Below the pieces are notes generated by a model, which saw only the letters and a list, made by a program, of their open reading frames with translations, was not told the origin of the DNA and did not search any database. A stretch of 64,000 nt of DNA from assembly GCF_015207825.1 (NCBI RefSeq), contig NZ_JADEWC010000006.1:1-64000 (forward strand), read 5' to 3'. The position numbers and the translations under genes were made by a program. Each line of letters opens with the position of its first letter. Position 1 is the first letter of the stretch. The DNA comes from Cyanobacterium stanieri LEGE 03274. Its GTDB lineage: Bacteria; Cyanobacteriota; Cyanobacteriia; Cyanobacteriales; Cyanobacteriaceae. Of the stretch, positions 37,308-46,573 are shown piece after piece.

Positions 37308-37688
37308 CTAAATTCCTGGTTTACAAACATTATAATCTTCATGGGATACCACCGCTTCTGGCGCTACAAAACTGCCACAGTCTCGACAAATTAGGCGATA
37401 ATGCCTCGTTACGGGAATACTAATGATGAAGCGATTATGTCTTAGTCTTTTTCCCCTAAAATTGGTATAGCTAGTTTTGTTTTGCAGTTTTTTAATAATG
37501 TCCCTAGCCTTTAAAACTACGTTTTTTGGTAATGAACTTAAGTCAATGGGATCATGGTTAAAACTTTGTCTCCAAGCGTTTTTTGCCCTCCTTTTTTCTT
37601 CTCTCATGGAGTCTTGATGGGCGCATCTATGACATTTACTACCATATCCGACATGACCACAAGCAAAATTTTTCTTTCTTCTAGGCAT
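37308..37688 (-). CDS. Zinc-binding protein with two Cys/His clusters, 126 aa
   Basis: The N-terminus has C10, H12, C19, C22 and H24 (FACGHVGYGSKCHRCAH) and the C-terminus C101, C104, H116 and C122 (LICRDCGSF ... VSHEDYNVC), two likely zinc sites. Between them lies a basic helix (REEKRRAKNAWR) and a segment, FRGKRLRHNRFIISIPVTRH then YRLICRD, whose pattern recalls the last strands of RelE/ParE-type folds. I know of similar cyanobacterial hypothetical proteins but no function. It is a single gene with a 680-base gene-free region upstream of its start. Confidence 0.65.
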   Translation of the reverse strand: MPRRKKNFACGHVGYGSKCHRCAHQDSMREEKRRAKNAWRQSFNHDPIDLSSLPKNVVLKARDIIKKLQNKTSYTNFRGKRLRHNRFIISIPVTRHYRLICRDCGSFVAPEAVVSHEDYNVCKPGI

Positions 37689-38367
37689 GGTCTTTCCCTC
37701 AATTATATAACAACTTTAATTAACTAAAAAAATGGAGATCAATGATTAATTAAATTATGATTTATAATGTTCTTTTTGCAATTGTGTTAATTACAAATTG
37801 CATCATTTAACTATGATTAATTGAATAATATCAATTGATAGTTTTTATTTTTTTAATTATTTTTTGTAAGAACAAAGTTTTAAGCTAATAGTCCTTAGTA
37901 ATTTGTTTTTTGTTTTTAAAATCTAAATTCTATGGACAAATATGACTCTAAAAACTAAGACAAATTGATAAAAACCATAACTTTTAATTTTGTTATGTTA
38001 TTTAACTATGCTCTTAATTGTAATAATTAATTTTTGTAGTTATGTTAACTGATATTATTTTTCGTGGTTCTCACATTTCCAGCATTACTGGTAATCAGAA
38101 AACCTCAAAGGCTTTAATTGAGCATTGATCCCCACTTTTTTAGGATACAAGAATCTACTACAAACAGACAATTATTGTTGCAAATTATTAAAAAATCTCT
38201 TTACAAAACTTCATATAAAGAACATGGAGATAACCATCTAAAGTTTATTTATGGATGTTGGTGATTCTTTATCTTTGTAAAATCTATTACCGACTTCTAT
38301 ACCGTTGGTTGTTTTTCTATGATTGTGAATAGGAGAATTTCTGATACAATCAAACATTGTCAAATGG
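37689..38367. other. AT-rich gene-free region upstream of proS
   Basis: About 680 bases, the longest gap without repeats in the window. A near-palindrome (GCAATTGTGTTAATTACAAATTGC region, 37780-37803) is visible. One 28-codon frame at 38042-38128 has no ribosome site and is not called. The last 45 bases hold a proS promoter. An unannotated small RNA is possible but not shown. Confidence 0.4.
38323..38350 (+). promoter_or_regulatory. Probable proS promoter
   Basis: TTGTGA at 38323-38328 and TACAAT at 38345-38350 with a 16-base spacer, ending 32 bases before the likely start codon at 38383. Confidence 0.5.
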
Positions 38368-38382
38368 ATGGTCAATTTAAAT

Positions 38383-40167
38383 ATGCGTTTATCTCAGATG
38401 TTATGGGTTACTTTACGAGAAGACCCTGCGGAAGCTGAAATCCCTAGTCATAAGCTATTGTTGAGGGCTGGTTTTATTCGCCGTATTGGTAGCGGTGTTT
38501 ATGCTTATATGCCGTTGATGTGGCGTGTATTACAAAAAGTTTCCCAGATAGTCCGAGAAGAAATGAACGCAACGGGGGCGTTGGAATGTTTATTACCCCA
38601 GATTCAACCTGCGGATTTGTGGCAGGAGTCGGGGCGCTGGGATACTTACACCAAGGCAGAAGGGATTATGTTTTCTTTGGTGGATAGGCAAAAAAGGGAG
38701 TTGGGTTTAGGCCCTACCCATGAGGAGGTGATAACGGCGATCGCCAGTGATATGATCAAATCATACCGTCAGTTACCCCAACACCTATACCAAATTCAAA
38801 CCAAATTTAGGGATGAAATTCGCCCCCGTTTTGGCTTGATGCGTGGTCGAGAATTTATCATGAAGGATGGTTATTCGTTCCATACTAGCCCTGAATCCCT
38901 CAAGGAAACCTATGCAGATATGGATCGGGCTTACCGCAATATTTTAAGCCGTTGTGGGCTAAGTTTTCGGGCAGTAGAAGCCGATTCGGGGGCCATTGGC
39001 GGTTCAGGTTCTCAAGAATTTATGGTATTGGCGGATGCGGGGGAAGACGAGATTTTATACACCGAGGATGGTAAATATGCGGCTAACGTAGAAAAGGCGG
39101 TTTCTTTACCTGCGGATGTGGTGGCTTCTCCTTTTAGTAGTTTTGAAAAGAAAGAAACTCCTAACACTGAAACCATTGCCAAAGTAAGTGAATTTTTAAA
39201 CTGCTCTCCTACTAATATTGTCAAAAATGTTTTATATCAAGCGGTTTACGATTCAGGAAAAACTGTCTTAATTTTAGTCAGTATTAGGGGGGATCAAGAT
39301 GTTAATGAAGTTAAATTAAATAATGAATTGGTCAAAATTGCCCATAATTATGATGCTAAAACCATCATTAGTTTAACTGTTCCCGATGAAAACGCCCAAC
39401 AAAAATGGGCTAGTAAATCTTTACCCTTGGGTTATATTGCCCCTGATTTAAGTGATGATTACATTGCACCCTCAGCACAGGTAGAGGGTAGTTTTTTACG
39501 TTTAGCCGATGAAACCGTCAAAGATTTAGCCAACTTCGTCACGGGTAGCAATGAAATGGGTTATCATACCGTGGGCGCAAATTGGGGTAAGGAATTTACT
39601 TTACCTACCGTGGTGGATGTTCGTAAAGCGTCTGTGGGCGATCGCAGTTTACACGATTCTACACAATTGTTACAAACCGCCAGAGGTATTGAGGTAGGGC
39701 ATATTTTCCAACTGGGTACGAAATATTCCCAAGCCATGGGCGCTACCTATACCAGTGAGGCAGGAAAAGAAGAACCTTTCGTGATGGGATGTTATGGTAT
39801 TGGTGTATCCCGTCTTGCCCAGGCAGCGGTAGAGCAATCCTATGATAAAGATGGTATCATATGGCCAAGGGCGATCGCACCCTATCAAGCCATCGTTATT
39901 ATTCCTAACATCAGCGACGAACAACAAGTAAGAGTCGCCGAACAGCTATATAATGACCTCAATAAAGCTGGTATTGATACCCTTTTAGATGATCGTAATG
40001 AGAGGGCAGGGGTAAAATTCAAAGATGCTGATTTAGTGGGTATTCCCTATCGAGTAGTTACGGGGCGATCGTTAAAAGATGGTAAAGTAGAGTTTGTTAA
40101 ACGAGCCACCAAAGAAGCCCAAGACATCCCCATCGAAGCCGTAGTTGAAACTATCCTCAACGATTAG
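38383..40167 (+). CDS. proS: Prolyl-tRNA synthetase
   Basis: A class II aminoacyl-tRNA synthetase charging tRNA-Pro, 594 aa from the ATG at 38383 ([20 protein letters not shown]), the usual bacterial start; an in-frame ATG at 38368 would add five residues. Motif 2 is seen around [21 protein letters not shown] and motif 3 in [16 protein letters not shown]. The YbaK-like editing insert covers roughly residues 225-390, as in the long bacterial form. The C-terminal anticodon-binding domain begins near [15 protein letters not shown]. It is a single gene followed by a terminator hairpin. Confidence 0.95.
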   Translation: MRLSQMLWVTLREDPAEAEIPSHKLLLRAGFIRRIGSGVYAYMPLMWRVLQKVSQIVREEMNATGALECLLPQIQPADLWQESGRWDTYTKAEGIMFSLVDRQKRELGLGPTHEEVITAIASDMIKSYRQLPQHLYQIQTKFRDEIRPRFGLMRGREFIMKDGYSFHTSPESLKETYADMDRAYRNILSRCGLSFRAVEADSGAIGGSGSQEFMVLADAGEDEILYTEDGKYAANVEKAVSLPADVVASPFSSFEKKETPNTETIAKVSEFLNCSPTNIVKNVLYQAVYDSGKTVLILVSIRGDQDVNEVKLNNELVKIAHNYDAKTIISLTVPDENAQQKWASKSLPLGYIAPDLSDDYIAPSAQVEGSFLRLADETVKDLANFVTGSNEMGYHTVGANWGKEFTLPTVVDVRKASVGDRSLHDSTQLLQTARGIEVGHIFQLGTKYSQAMGATYTSEAGKEEPFVMGCYGIGVSRLAQAAVEQSYDKDGIIWPRAIAPYQAIVIIPNISDEQQVRVAEQLYNDLNKAGIDTLLDDRNERAGVKFKDADLVGIPYRVVTGRSLKDGKVEFVKRATKEAQDIPIEAVVETILND

Positions 40168-40176
40168 ATTGTTAAT

Positions 40177-40198
40177 TCCCCCTACATTGGGGGATTTT
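40177..40198 (+). terminator. Terminator of proS
   Basis: TCCCCC (40177-40182) pairs with GGGGGA (40189-40194) round the loop TACATT, followed by TTTT. The same hairpin type with another loop is at 51775. Confidence 0.75.
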
Positions 40199-40234
40199 GC
40201 TTAGGGAATAAATTATAAAAATAGTTTCTTTTTA

Positions 40235-41002
40235 TCACAGGAAATATTCTAAAAAAATTAAAGTTAAACTGATTAAAACTACTCCATAACAAGCTAACCA
40301 ATGTACAGATTTTATGGATGGATAATTATAGTTATCTTGTTTTATTCTTATGCCATAACCCCTCAAAATCATAGCTTGATATACTAATTTTGACTCTTCA
40401 TAACTTCTTATTAATAGACTGGCAATTAAATTAGCAATAATTTTTAAATTTCTACGGCTTAATTTATGAAGTTTAAAACCTTTTAATTGTAACGCTTTTT
40501 CCATGGTTAAAAGGCGATCGCCCATCTGCTCTAAATAACGATAAGTAAGTAACATCATATCATTGATGATAGGTGAAAGCCCCAAGGATTGAAGAGTTTT
40601 TAAGGTAGAAATAAAAGGTGCAGTGGCAAAGAGAATTAAACTAATAGTTAAAATAGATAAAAATCTTATTATAATCACAATCACCATTAAAATACCCTCT
40701 ATTTTTACACTTATAAAACTCCAATTAAAGATAATATTTTCTCCAATTACGAAAGGCAAAAAAATAATTAATCCAATAATAAATAAACCTGGATAACGTA
40801 AGCGAGAAATTAAAAAGGTGATTGGCAATTTAGATATTACAAAAAAAAATACTGTAGTTAATACCATTACAGGTAATAACTTTAATTTATTAATAAAAGA
40901 AAAAGCCATAATCAAACTCATCAAAGCAATAAACTTTGGCTTTTGCTCCCATCTATGTATTGGAGAATTTAAATAAGCATATCGATCTAAAAATAATTTC
41001 AT
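40235..41002 (-). CDS. Energy-coupling-factor transporter membrane subunit (EcfT/CbiQ type)
   Basis: A 255-aa integral membrane protein with five to six helices in the first 170 residues. It carries the two coupling-helix motifs of the family, in ALQLKGFKLHK and QAMILRGYGIRI, which contact the ATPases. EcfT proteins serve vitamin or cobalt/nickel uptake modules. The ATPase (CbiO/EcfA) and substrate subunit (CbiM or other S-component) are not in this window, so the substrate is unknown. It begins MKLFLDRYAYLNSPIHRW, with the family's conserved N-terminal DPR-like DRYAYLNSP segment. It is convergent with proS. Confidence 0.82.
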   Translation of the reverse strand: MKLFLDRYAYLNSPIHRWEQKPKFIALMSLIMAFSFINKLKLLPVMVLTTVFFFVISKLPITFLISRLRYPGLFIIGLIIFLPFVIGENIIFNWSFISVKIEGILMVIVIIIRFLSILTISLILFATAPFISTLKTLQSLGLSPIINDMMLLTYRYLEQMGDRLLTMEKALQLKGFKLHKLSRRNLKIIANLIASLLIRSYEESKLVYQAMILRGYGIRIKQDNYNYPSIKSVHWLACYGVVLISLTLIFLEYFL

Positions 41003-41226
41003 TTAATATTAAATATCTAAGACTAATAGACATTAAAATAACTTCAGCTTGGGATAAGAGTTGTGTTATATGGTAGGGGACATACCATGGTACGTCCGTA
41101 CGGCTAGGAGATAAGGAGTACGGGGGATTGGGAGTAAGAGTAAAATAGTTCAATTATTCATTGTCAATTGTCAATTGTCAATTATTCAAGCCTTTACAAG
41201 ACTACACATGTTATCCCCAACTCAAG
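41003..41226. other. Repeat-filled spacer upstream of the EcfT-type gene and downstream of trpE
   Basis: 224 bases with a dyad (GGGGACATACCATGGTACGT, about 41077-41096), a GGAGATAAGGAGTACGGGGG tract and a triple unit TTGTCAATTGTCAATTGTCA (41165-41184). It ends in a repeat-B end (TTATCCCCAACTCAAGTTAAC) that reaches the trpE stop codon. No gene is seen. Confidence 0.5.
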
Positions 41227-42759
41227 TTAACCCAAACTCCTGATGGCTTCTAATAAACCCTTAGCCTTATTGATAGTTTCCTGATATTCCTTATCGGGAT
41301 CAGAATCTGCCACTAATCCAGCCCCTGCTTGAAGATAAACTCGGTGATTTTCTGCCCCTTGCGCTTTTTCCACAATCATGGTGCGAATAGTGATAGCGGT
41401 ATTTAATTGACCTTCAAAATTATAATAACCATACACCCCAGAATAAGGCCCTCTCCTTTCAGGCTCTAATTCATTGATAATTTCCATGGCTCGGATTTTA
41501 GGCGCACCGCTGACAGTACCTGCGGGAAAAGCGGCTTTAAGTAAATCCCAAGGGGTATATTTCTCCTCTAATTCTCCCGTAACGTTGCTGACAATGTGCA
41601 TCACGTGGGAATAACGCTCAATTACCATCAATTCATCTACGGTAACAGTACCTTTATGGCATACCCTACCGAGGTCATTTCTACCCAAATCCACTAACAT
41701 CACGTGTTCTGCCACCTCTTTGGGATCTTGTAACAAATCTTGGGCGAGGGCTTGATCTTCTTGAAGGGTTTTGCCCCTAGGGCGAGTTCCAGCAATGGGG
41801 CGTAGGGTGGCTTTGGTTTTGCCTTGTTCGTCTTTTTCGGCTTTAACCATCACCTCAGGAGATGAGCCGATTAATTGCCATCCATCAAAGTTATAGAAAG
41901 CCATATAGGGGGAAGGATTGATTAATCTTAAGGAGCGATACAATTCAAAGGGGTGACCACTGTAATAAGATTGTAATCTCTGGGAAATTACTACTTGAAA
42001 AATATCTCCTGCCTTAATATATTCCTTGGCCTTAGCAACACTGGCGTTAAATTGTTCTTTGGTGGTGTTACTCTGATAGTTTTCTAGGTTAGTGGAGTTA
42101 ATGGGTTTGTTGGGGTTAAACTCAAGGGGTTTGGCGGTGGTGGGTAGGGGTAACTGGAGTTTGAGGACTAATTTATTAATTTTGTCACAGGCTTGTTGAT
42201 AGATTTCTTCTAGGGTAAGGTGTTTTTGTCTTAAATCGGCATAGGCGATCGCCCATATTTTACGTTTTACCTGATCAAAAATCAAAAGATTATCAATTTG
42301 CATCCACATTCCATCGGGTAAATCACCCTCCTTGGGAGCATATACCTTCACCTTGGGTTCAATCCAAGAAATCAACTCATAACCCCAATAACCAAACAAA
42401 CCGCCAATATCTGGGGGTAATTGCGGTAAATGAACGGGCTTAATGGATTCGAGACAACTAGAAAGAATATCGAAAGGATTACCAGTAAAAACCTCTACTT
42501 TACCCTGTCGATGGGTTTTGGTGGTATGATGTCCCCTAGCTTCCAATGTCCAAACAGGATCACAACCTAAAAAACTATAACGCCCTAAGTTTTCTCCGCC
42601 TTCCACTGATTCCAATAAAAAACTGTAGGGTTGATCTGCGCATACCTTATACCAAGCGGAAACGGGAGTTTCTAAATCTGCCACTAATTCTTGATAGACA
42701 GGAATAAAGTTTCCTTGGTTGGTTAACGAAGAAAATTCATCGAAATCAGGGTAAATCAT
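41227..42759 (-). CDS. trpE: Anthranilate synthase component I
   Basis: It makes anthranilate from chorismate with ammonia delivered by TrpG, the first step of tryptophan synthesis, 510 aa. The chorismate-binding half shows [40 protein letters not shown] and [20 protein letters not shown] with the catalytic glutamates. The N-terminal feedback segment has [20 protein letters not shown] (the LLES motif of Trp-binding TrpE). That fits TrpE rather than PabB or TrpE2. trpG is not in the window. The stop codon region touches a repeat-B end. Confidence 0.94.
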   Translation of the reverse strand: MIYPDFDEFSSLTNQGNFIPVYQELVADLETPVSAWYKVCADQPYSFLLESVEGGENLGRYSFLGCDPVWTLEARGHHTTKTHRQGKVEVFTGNPFDILSSCLESIKPVHLPQLPPDIGGLFGYWGYELISWIEPKVKVYAPKEGDLPDGMWMQIDNLLIFDQVKRKIWAIAYADLRQKHLTLEEIYQQACDKINKLVLKLQLPLPTTAKPLEFNPNKPINSTNLENYQSNTTKEQFNASVAKAKEYIKAGDIFQVVISQRLQSYYSGHPFELYRSLRLINPSPYMAFYNFDGWQLIGSSPEVMVKAEKDEQGKTKATLRPIAGTRPRGKTLQEDQALAQDLLQDPKEVAEHVMLVDLGRNDLGRVCHKGTVTVDELMVIERYSHVMHIVSNVTGELEEKYTPWDLLKAAFPAGTVSGAPKIRAMEIINELEPERRGPYSGVYGYYNFEGQLNTAITIRTMIVEKAQGAENHRVYLQAGAGLVADSDPDKEYQETINKAKGLLEAIRSLG

Positions 42760-43019
42760 TAATTACCAGTAATTTATAAGAAATATAGAGCAATATCTAT
42801 CCTACCATAATTTACGGGGTAAAATATCAGTTAAGACCTTGGAAAAAGAAGGGCGATCGAGCATAAAACACAATTAAATCAATTTTTTTCCTTCTTTAAA
42901 ATTTAATTTTCCAATGCCAGTAAGTGTGATCACATCAACGCCAAAAATAAGCATAAATATTGGCTAGAAGTCAGGGAACAATAGATAATAAAAGTAGATT
43001 ATTCAAAAAAAAAAGGGCA
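42760..43019. other. Divergent upstream region of trpE and the PatA-like regulator
   Basis: It contains a HIP1-like GGGCGATCGAG at 42851, the 10-bp palindrome TGTGATCACA (42925-42934) and a short element-A-like end (ACATCAACGCCAAAAA, 42932-42947). A run of ten A precedes the regulator start and may serve as an A-rich ribosome-binding leader. Confidence 0.35.
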
Positions 43020-44177
43020 ATGACGCTAAGAGAAAAATTTGAATCTTCCAATGAAAAAAAGGTAACGGGTAGATTAGATATAGTTGGAAATAAAGGTAAA
43101 ACTTGGCGCATATATTTCTGTTTAGGTAGAATCGTTTGGGCCGATGGCGGCGATCATCCCTATCGTTCATGGCAAAGATTAATTACAAAGTCTTGTCCTC
43201 AACTAGATTTAGATTTAATTGACTTAGCTTCTTCAAAGGATTATGAATGCTGGAATTATCAAATTATTGTAAATCTACTCAACCGCTTTCTTATCAACAA
43301 AGAACAAGCATTATCTATTATTAAATCAAGAATTATAGAAATATTGTTTGATATATTATATGCAGGGTCAAAACATAATTTATCCTATGATTTTATTGTG
43401 GCGGAAAAAGGTTTTTCCGAAGAATCAGGGTTAAAAAATTCTCTCAATTTGTTTCACTTTGATGAACCATTAACCCAAGCCGAAAATTTATGGTTAATCT
43501 GGCAAAAGGAAAAATTAACTCGTTGGTCTCCTAATACTGCACCAATTATCAAAAATCCTGCCATCCTCCGAAAAAATTTTAACACCCCTACTTATACTAA
43601 ATTAGTCTCTCTTTTCAATGGAAAATTAACTTTAAAGGAAGTTGCGGACAGACTCAAATTAAGCGTTGTTAAAGTTACTATCTGGTTGAGACCTTATTTT
43701 GAGAGGGATATTATTGAGTTAGTTTCGGTGAGTGATACTTCTTTAAATGTTACTTTAATTGGAGTTAGTGATAATAAAAATTACAAAATTACCAAACCCA
43801 CTCGTCAAAAATTAATTATCTGTGTAGATGATAGTATTCAAATATGCGAAATTATGAAGCATATCGTCACTAAGTCTGGCTATCAATTCATTGCCATTCA
43901 AAATCCTTTAAAGGCTTTACCTGAAATTATTACCCATAAACCTGATTTAATTTTTTTAGATGTGATGATGCCTATTATCAACGGTTATGAAATTTGTTCT
44001 CAGATTCGGCGAGTTTCTAATCTTAAGCATATTCCCATTATTATTCTCACTAGCAATGATGGTATGGTAGATCGGGTAAGGAGTAAGTTGGTGGGGGCTT
44101 CGGGATTTTTAGGGAAGCCCATTAATGAAGAAAAGGTAATTCAGAAAATTGAAACTTTATTGTCTAATCACAATTAG
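43020..44177 (+). CDS. PatA-type response regulator (PATAN/DUF4388 plus receiver domain)
   Basis: A two-domain regulator. The N-terminal PATAN-type domain shows VTGRLDIVGNKGKTWRIYFC and GRIVWADGGDHPYRSWQRLI, as in heterocyst-pattern protein PatA and phototaxis regulators PixG/PilG. The C-terminal CheY-like receiver (last 125 residues) has the acidic pair CVDDS, the phospho-acceptor in FLDVMMP, the ILTSND switch and the GKPI lysine. I prefer the ATG at 43020 (MTLREKFESSNEKK); an in-frame TTG at 42960 would add 20 poorly supported residues. No CheY, CheW or kinase gene is adjacent, so its partner is elsewhere. A role in motility or cell signalling is inferred. Confidence 0.85.
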   Translation: MTLREKFESSNEKKVTGRLDIVGNKGKTWRIYFCLGRIVWADGGDHPYRSWQRLITKSCPQLDLDLIDLASSKDYECWNYQIIVNLLNRFLINKEQALSIIKSRIIEILFDILYAGSKHNLSYDFIVAEKGFSEESGLKNSLNLFHFDEPLTQAENLWLIWQKEKLTRWSPNTAPIIKNPAILRKNFNTPTYTKLVSLFNGKLTLKEVADRLKLSVVKVTIWLRPYFERDIIELVSVSDTSLNVTLIGVSDNKNYKITKPTRQKLIICVDDSIQICEIMKHIVTKSGYQFIAIQNPLKALPEIITHKPDLIFLDVMMPIINGYEICSQIRRVSNLKHIPIIILTSNDGMVDRVRSKLVGASGFLGKPINEEKVIQKIETLLSNHN

Positions 44178-44196
44178 AATGCTTTCAGATTTTAAG

Positions 44197-45282
44197 TTAT
44201 TGGGGTAAGTCGGGGAAAACTTGTTGGACAGCGGGATGGACTAGACGATAATAATGAATATTTAAACCTTGAGCGAGGGTGGCATCTTGTTTTAATGCTC
44301 CGATACCCTGATTGGCTAGTTTAATTACATAGGGGAGGGTATTGTTATTGAGGGCTTGGGTGGAGGTGCGAGGCACGGCACCGGGTAAGTTGGGGATACC
44401 GAGATGGATTATGTCTTCTTCGGTGTAACTGGGGTTACTGTGGGAGGTGGTGCGCAGGGTTTCGATGCAACCCCCTTGATCTACTGCTACATCAAGGATA
44501 ACTGAACCGGGGGACATTTTTTTGACTAAGTCTCTTGATACTAGGATGGGGGTTTTTTTCCCTGTAATTAATACCGCTCCAATGAGTAAGTCGGCATTAA
44601 TGACGCTTTTGGCAATGGTTTGGGAGTTGCTGTAAAGTAGTTCTACCCTTGAGCCGAAGATGTTTTCTAGGTAGGCTAATCGGTCAATATTTACGTCTAA
44701 GATGGTTACTTTTGCTCCCATGCCTACGGCTATTTTAGCTGCTTCTGTGCCGACGATGCCCCCTCCGAGGATGACGATATTTCCTTGGGCAACGCCTGGG
44801 ATACCTCCTAGGAGTATTCCTTTTCCTCCTTGTTGTTTTTCGAGGTATCTTGCGCCTATTTGTACGGATAAACGTCCTGCAATGATGCTCATGGGGGTGA
44901 GCAGGGGTAGTCTGCCATCGGGTAGTTGTACGGTTTCATAGGCGATCGCCGTTACACCACTTTTGATTAAGGATTCGGTTAAGGTGCGATCGGCGGCCAA
45001 ATGAAGATAGGTAAATAAGATTTGTCCCTGCTTTAGATGAGGATATTCTTGGGGTAATGGCTCTTTTACTTTTACGACCATTTCTTGCTCCCAAACGGTT
45101 TTATAGTCGGTGATGGTAGCCCCTGCCCATTGATAATCTTCGTTGGTGAATCCTGAGCCTAAACCAGCCCCATCTTCCACAAATACTTGATGATTTTGCT
45201 CTGATAATATTTTGACACTGGCGGGGGTTAAACCTACCCTAAATTCTTGGTCTTTTATTTCTTTGGGAATACCTATCTTCAT
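44197..45282 (-). CDS. ald: Alanine dehydrogenase
   Basis: It interconverts L-alanine and pyruvate plus ammonium with NAD(H), 361 aa. It begins MKIGIPKEIKDQEFRVGLTP, and the pyruvate-binding lysine is in VVKVKEPLPQEY, the histidine in FTYLHLAADR. The NAD motif is VILGGGIVGTEAAKIAVGMG, and the C-terminal part has VILDVAVDQGGCIETLRTTS with the catalytic aspartate. In cyanobacteria it handles alanine breakdown. Two dyads lie 45-70 bases upstream of its start. It is convergent with the PatA-like gene, 19 bases between stops. Confidence 0.95.
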   Translation of the reverse strand: MKIGIPKEIKDQEFRVGLTPASVKILSEQNHQVFVEDGAGLGSGFTNEDYQWAGATITDYKTVWEQEMVVKVKEPLPQEYPHLKQGQILFTYLHLAADRTLTESLIKSGVTAIAYETVQLPDGRLPLLTPMSIIAGRLSVQIGARYLEKQQGGKGILLGGIPGVAQGNIVILGGGIVGTEAAKIAVGMGAKVTILDVNIDRLAYLENIFGSRVELLYSNSQTIAKSVINADLLIGAVLITGKKTPILVSRDLVKKMSPGSVILDVAVDQGGCIETLRTTSHSNPSYTEEDIIHLGIPNLPGAVPRTSTQALNNNTLPYVIKLANQGIGALKQDATLAQGLNIHYYRLVHPAVQQVFPDLPQ

Positions 45283-45622
45283 TAGATTATTTTTGTTTTC
45301 TTACTTTACCACCGAATTATTATAGGATCAATTGATGATCAGTTCTGATCATATTTTTTTTCAAAATAGTTGATTCTCAAAAATAATCTTCTACTTATTT
45401 CATTTAATTTAAAAGATATTCTCATCTTAATGTGGTCTGGAGACGATCAATCTACAAAATCTGAATGGCAATATACTATTATATTTTCCACAGAAGCAAC
45501 AATGATATTAAGGTGATATTAAAAAGATAATTAAAATATTTTATAACCATAACAATTACCAATAAATTTTGTAATATTAAGAATTAATGCTACACTAACC
45601 ATAGTTAATTTTACTAAAGATA
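45283..45622. other. Divergent intergenic region between ald and the MscS-type channel
   Basis: 340 AT-rich bases. Besides the dyads at 45327-45352, one 28-codon frame at 45430-45516 lacks a ribosome site and is not called. No repeat element of the other families is present. Confidence 0.35.
45327..45352. promoter_or_regulatory. Paired dyads upstream of ald
   Basis: ATCAATTGAT (45327-45336) overlaps the perfect hairpin ATGATCA-GTTC-TGATCAT (45335-45352), 45 to 70 bases upstream of the ald start, next to a T-run on the plus strand. The position suits an operator; a plus-strand terminator is less likely because no plus gene ends here. Confidence 0.4.
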
Positions 45623-46498
45623 ATGACTGGAATTATTGATACTATACAAAACAGTATTAACGAGCTAATAGGTAACTCCATAACGATTTTACCCGGTCTC
45701 ATTAGCGCCTTAATAATTGTTGCTCTGACTAGATACGGAGCAGAATTTACCCATAATCTCGCTAAAAAAGTGGCGGATAAAACGATCAAAAGTACCTCGT
45801 TAAGACTACTATTTTTAAAAGCGACTTACATCATAACTTGGATTGTGGGAATAGTAATTGCCTCCATTATTGCCTTTCCTGGCTTAAGATTAGGGGATAT
45901 TATTGCTACCCTCGGACTCGGTTCTGTGGCGGTGGGTTTTGCTTTTCAAGACATATTTAAAAACTTCTTGGCGGGTATTTTAATTTTATTAGAAGAACCC
46001 TTTGTAATTCAAGATCAAATTCAGGTGGATGATCATGAAGGGACGGTGGAAAATATTAATATTCGTACCACAGAAATCAAAACTTATCAGGGAGAAAAAA
46101 TACTAATTCCTAATTCCACGGTGTTTACTAGCGCCATTAAAATTAAAACGGCTTTTCCTTCTCGACGTACTGATTTAATGGTAGGGGTAGATTACAATAC
46201 TTCTTTACCCCAAGCTAAGGCGATTTTAGAGCAGATTATTAATACCATTGGTGGTGTTACCCATGAACCTGCTCCTGAGGTGGATTTGGTGGCTTTTAAT
46301 GACAGTTCCATTGATTTGGTGGTTCGATATTGGACGGATTCTCGACAGGCTGATGTTCGTCGCATTCAAACTAAGGCGATCGCAGCTATTAAACAGGCCT
46401 TTGATAATGAAGATATTGTCATTCCTTATCCTATCCGTACGGTGTACCATTTTAATCAGGAGAAATTTAATGATTATCTTCCCCCTGCCCAATCCTAA
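45623..46498 (+). CDS. MscS-family mechanosensitive ion channel
   Basis: A 291-aa small-conductance mechanosensitive channel that opens under membrane tension to release solutes. Three membrane helices occupy residues 1-110; the pore-lining helix and the following signature are in ATLGLGSVAVGFAFQDIFKN and FLAGILILLEEPF. The cytoplasmic beta domain follows (IQVDDHEGTVENINIRTTEI, YQGEKILIPNSTVFTS). Length and order match the E. coli MscS core. DUF3120 follows on the same strand after 75 bases. Confidence 0.92.
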   Translation: MTGIIDTIQNSINELIGNSITILPGLISALIIVALTRYGAEFTHNLAKKVADKTIKSTSLRLLFLKATYIITWIVGIVIASIIAFPGLRLGDIIATLGLGSVAVGFAFQDIFKNFLAGILILLEEPFVIQDQIQVDDHEGTVENINIRTTEIKTYQGEKILIPNSTVFTSAIKIKTAFPSRRTDLMVGVDYNTSLPQAKAILEQIINTIGGVTHEPAPEVDLVAFNDSSIDLVVRYWTDSRQADVRRIQTKAIAAIKQAFDNEDIVIPYPIRTVYHFNQEKFNDYLPPAQS

Positions 46499-46573
46499 TG
46501 GTCATTTTTTTGTCTTTACTTGTAAAATACATTAAGATTTAAGTAACGATAAGTAAAGATATTTTAAGAAATT

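Noticed and set aside
38042-38128. 28-codon frame starting MLTDIIFRGSHISSITGNQK
   Set aside because: No ribosome site, no known family and an AT-rich setting where short frames are expected by chance.
42925-42934. TGTGATCACA as a CRP/SyCRP1 binding site
   Set aside because: CRP half-sites need a six-base spacer (TGTGA-N6-TCACA); here the halves overlap, so it is only a 10-bp palindrome.
43005-43016. Frameshift in the run of A before the PatA-like regulator
   Set aside because: The conserved domain starts after the run and the frame is open through it; no broken domain needs repair.
45430-45516. 28-codon frame starting MWSGDDQSTKSEW
   Set aside because: No ribosome site and no recognisable family; likely chance.
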